A DNA stretch of 64,000 bases from Desulfomicrobium sp. UBA5193 (GTDB lineage Bacteria > Desulfobacterota > Desulfovibrionia > Desulfovibrionales > Desulfomicrobiaceae), in NCBI GenBank assembly GCA_002412965.1, contig DHWB01000002.1, positions 1 through 64,000 on the forward strand, in the 5' to 3' direction. Positions 63,178 through 64,000 of this stretch are shown one piece after another. The stretch's first letter is position 1. Each line of letters begins with the position of its first letter. Below the pieces are notes generated by a model, which did not search any database, was not told the DNA's origin, and saw nothing but the letters and a program-made list of their open reading frames with translations. The position numbers and the translations under genes were made by a program.

Positions 63178-63990
63178 ATGAGTTTTGATCGCGAGCCCGT
63201 TGTCGCGGGCCAGTTTTACGCCGGCCGGCATGATCAGTGGCTGGCAACGGTGCGGGCATGCATGCGCGGTGAAAAGGAACGTGAAAACTTGACGCGGCTG
63301 GCCATGGTTCCCCATGCTGGCCACGTGTTTTCCGGAGGCGTCGCGGGTCAGACCCTGGCCCAGGCCAAACTGACCGACACGGTGCTGCTGCTTGGCCCCA
63401 ACCACACGGGGATGGGCGCGCCCCTGGCCGTGTGGCCCGACGGCAAGTGGCTGCTCCCGGGAGCGGACCTAGAGGTCGACGCCGAGCTGGCCGCCGCAAT
63501 CCTGGCGGCCGAACCCGCCCTGACCGCGGACCGCACCGCCCACGTGCAGGAACATTCCCTGGAGGTGCTGCTGCCCTTCCTCTGGGCCAAAAACCCGGAC
63601 ATGCGCATCGTGCCCATTGCCGTTGGCGACCCAAGGCCCCACAAGCTCGGCGGGGCCGCGGCCAAGATCGCCGAGGTTCTGGCCACGCTGGGCCGCGAGG
63701 TGTCCATCGTGGTCAGCTCGGACATGAACCACTTCGCCTCCGACGAAAAAACCCGCGTCATCGACCAGCACGCCCTGGAGCGCGTCCTGGCCCTGGACCC
63801 CATGGGCTTTTACGGCACGGTGAAGGCGGAAAACATCTCCATGTGCGGCGTGCTGCCCATGACCCTCGGCATGCACCTGGCCAACATTCTGGGCGCGAAA
63901 AAAGCCGAACTAGTGGCCTATGCAACTTCGGGGGATGTGAACGGAGACCTGTCGCGCGTGGTGGGCTACGCGGGGGTCATCATCGAGTAG
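63178..63990 (+). CDS. MEMO1-family protein (AmmeMemoRadiSam system B)
   Basis: 270-residue protein of the MEMO family. It has VVAGQFYAGRHDQW at the start, MVPHAGHVFSGGVAGQTLAQ, LLGPNHTGMG, and VSSDMNHFASDEKTRVIDQ, the three histidine/aspartate sites of the family. Related proteins co-occur with AMMECR1 and radical SAM partners; neither is inside the window but may lie past the right edge. AGGAGG is 6 bases before the ATG. The reaction is unknown. Confidence 0.9.
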   Translation: MSFDREPVVAGQFYAGRHDQWLATVRACMRGEKERENLTRLAMVPHAGHVFSGGVAGQTLAQAKLTDTVLLLGPNHTGMGAPLAVWPDGKWLLPGADLEVDAELAAAILAAEPALTADRTAHVQEHSLEVLLPFLWAKNPDMRIVPIAVGDPRPHKLGGAAAKIAEVLATLGREVSIVVSSDMNHFASDEKTRVIDQHALERVLALDPMGFYGTVKAENISMCGVLPMTLGMHLANILGAKKAELVAYATSGDVNGDLSRVVGYAGVIIE

Positions 63991-64000
63991 GCCCTGGCCG

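Noticed and set aside
60796..63405. 869-codon open frame on the minus strand
   Set aside because: Opposite strand of the large TPR protein; the TPR periodicity and signal peptide support the plus-strand gene.

Overview
The window looks like a chromosomal stretch of a deltaproteobacterium of the Desulfovibrionales type (Desulfomicrobium or Desulfovibrio relatives). This rests on gene content (bacterial STT3/PglB oligosaccharyltransferase, NikR, FolE2, U32/RlhA protein, MEMO-like protein, 200-residue RdgC) and on a GC-rich core; no rRNA or other definitive marker is present, so the genus is an inference. I saw no tRNA, rRNA, CRISPR array or transposase gene.

From 1 to about 32.7 kb almost everything lies on the minus strand and builds surface or protein-linked glycans. 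Reading along the minus strand from the right, it starts with a Wzx-type flippase and an FkbM methyltransferase. Next comes an unusual module: a metallo-beta-lactamase/GT2 fusion, a CMP-sugar cytidylyltransferase, a 2-hydroxyacid dehydrogenase, an SDR and a DUF115/Maf-like protein. Then follow FkbM-like, cupin and DesVI-like methyltransferase genes, an aminotransferase and two glycosyltransferases. Between 19.5 and 8.4 kb is a complete pgl-type N-glycosylation locus: epimerase, GT4, PglB/STT3, PglC, PglD, then an acyl carrier protein, ketoreductase and KAS III, then PglE and PglF. After that come cysC-cysQ (PAPS synthesis and PAP recycling), rfbA-rfbC-rfbB (dTDP-sugar), the Wzm/Wzt ABC exporter, and a methyltransferase cut by the window edge. 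AT-rich and GC-rich blocks alternate, which suggests mosaic assembly by transfer.

From 32.8 to 39.5 kb lie a HEPN/MNT toxin-antitoxin-like pair with a winged-helix regulator, a ComEA-like DNA-binding protein, an RlhA-like U32 protein, a degenerate-receiver/TPR protein, a pseudouridine synthase and a lipoprotein. From 39.5 to 49.3 kb are nhaA and a divergent P-type cation ATPase, trmFO, a GH57 enzyme, rdgC with a partner gene, and a ribbon-helix-helix/PilZ protein. From 49.6 to 54.7 kb is a BMP-type nucleoside ABC transporter operon with gpt inside it. The rest holds a methyltransferase, nikR-folE2, a FlgC-like rod protein, hsp33, sfsA, a sigma-54 activator with an altered GAFTGA loop, a large periplasmic TPR protein and a MEMO-like protein.

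The most interesting system is the pgl locus. Its sugar N-acyltransferase is encoded next to exactly the three proteins needed to make 3-hydroxybutyryl-ACP, suggesting that the first sugar of the N-glycan carries a hydroxyacyl group rather than acetate. Second to this is the 26-30 kb module, which looks like a CMP-activated sugar pathway of unknown product. A family of REP-like hairpin repeats is scattered through the intergenic spaces.
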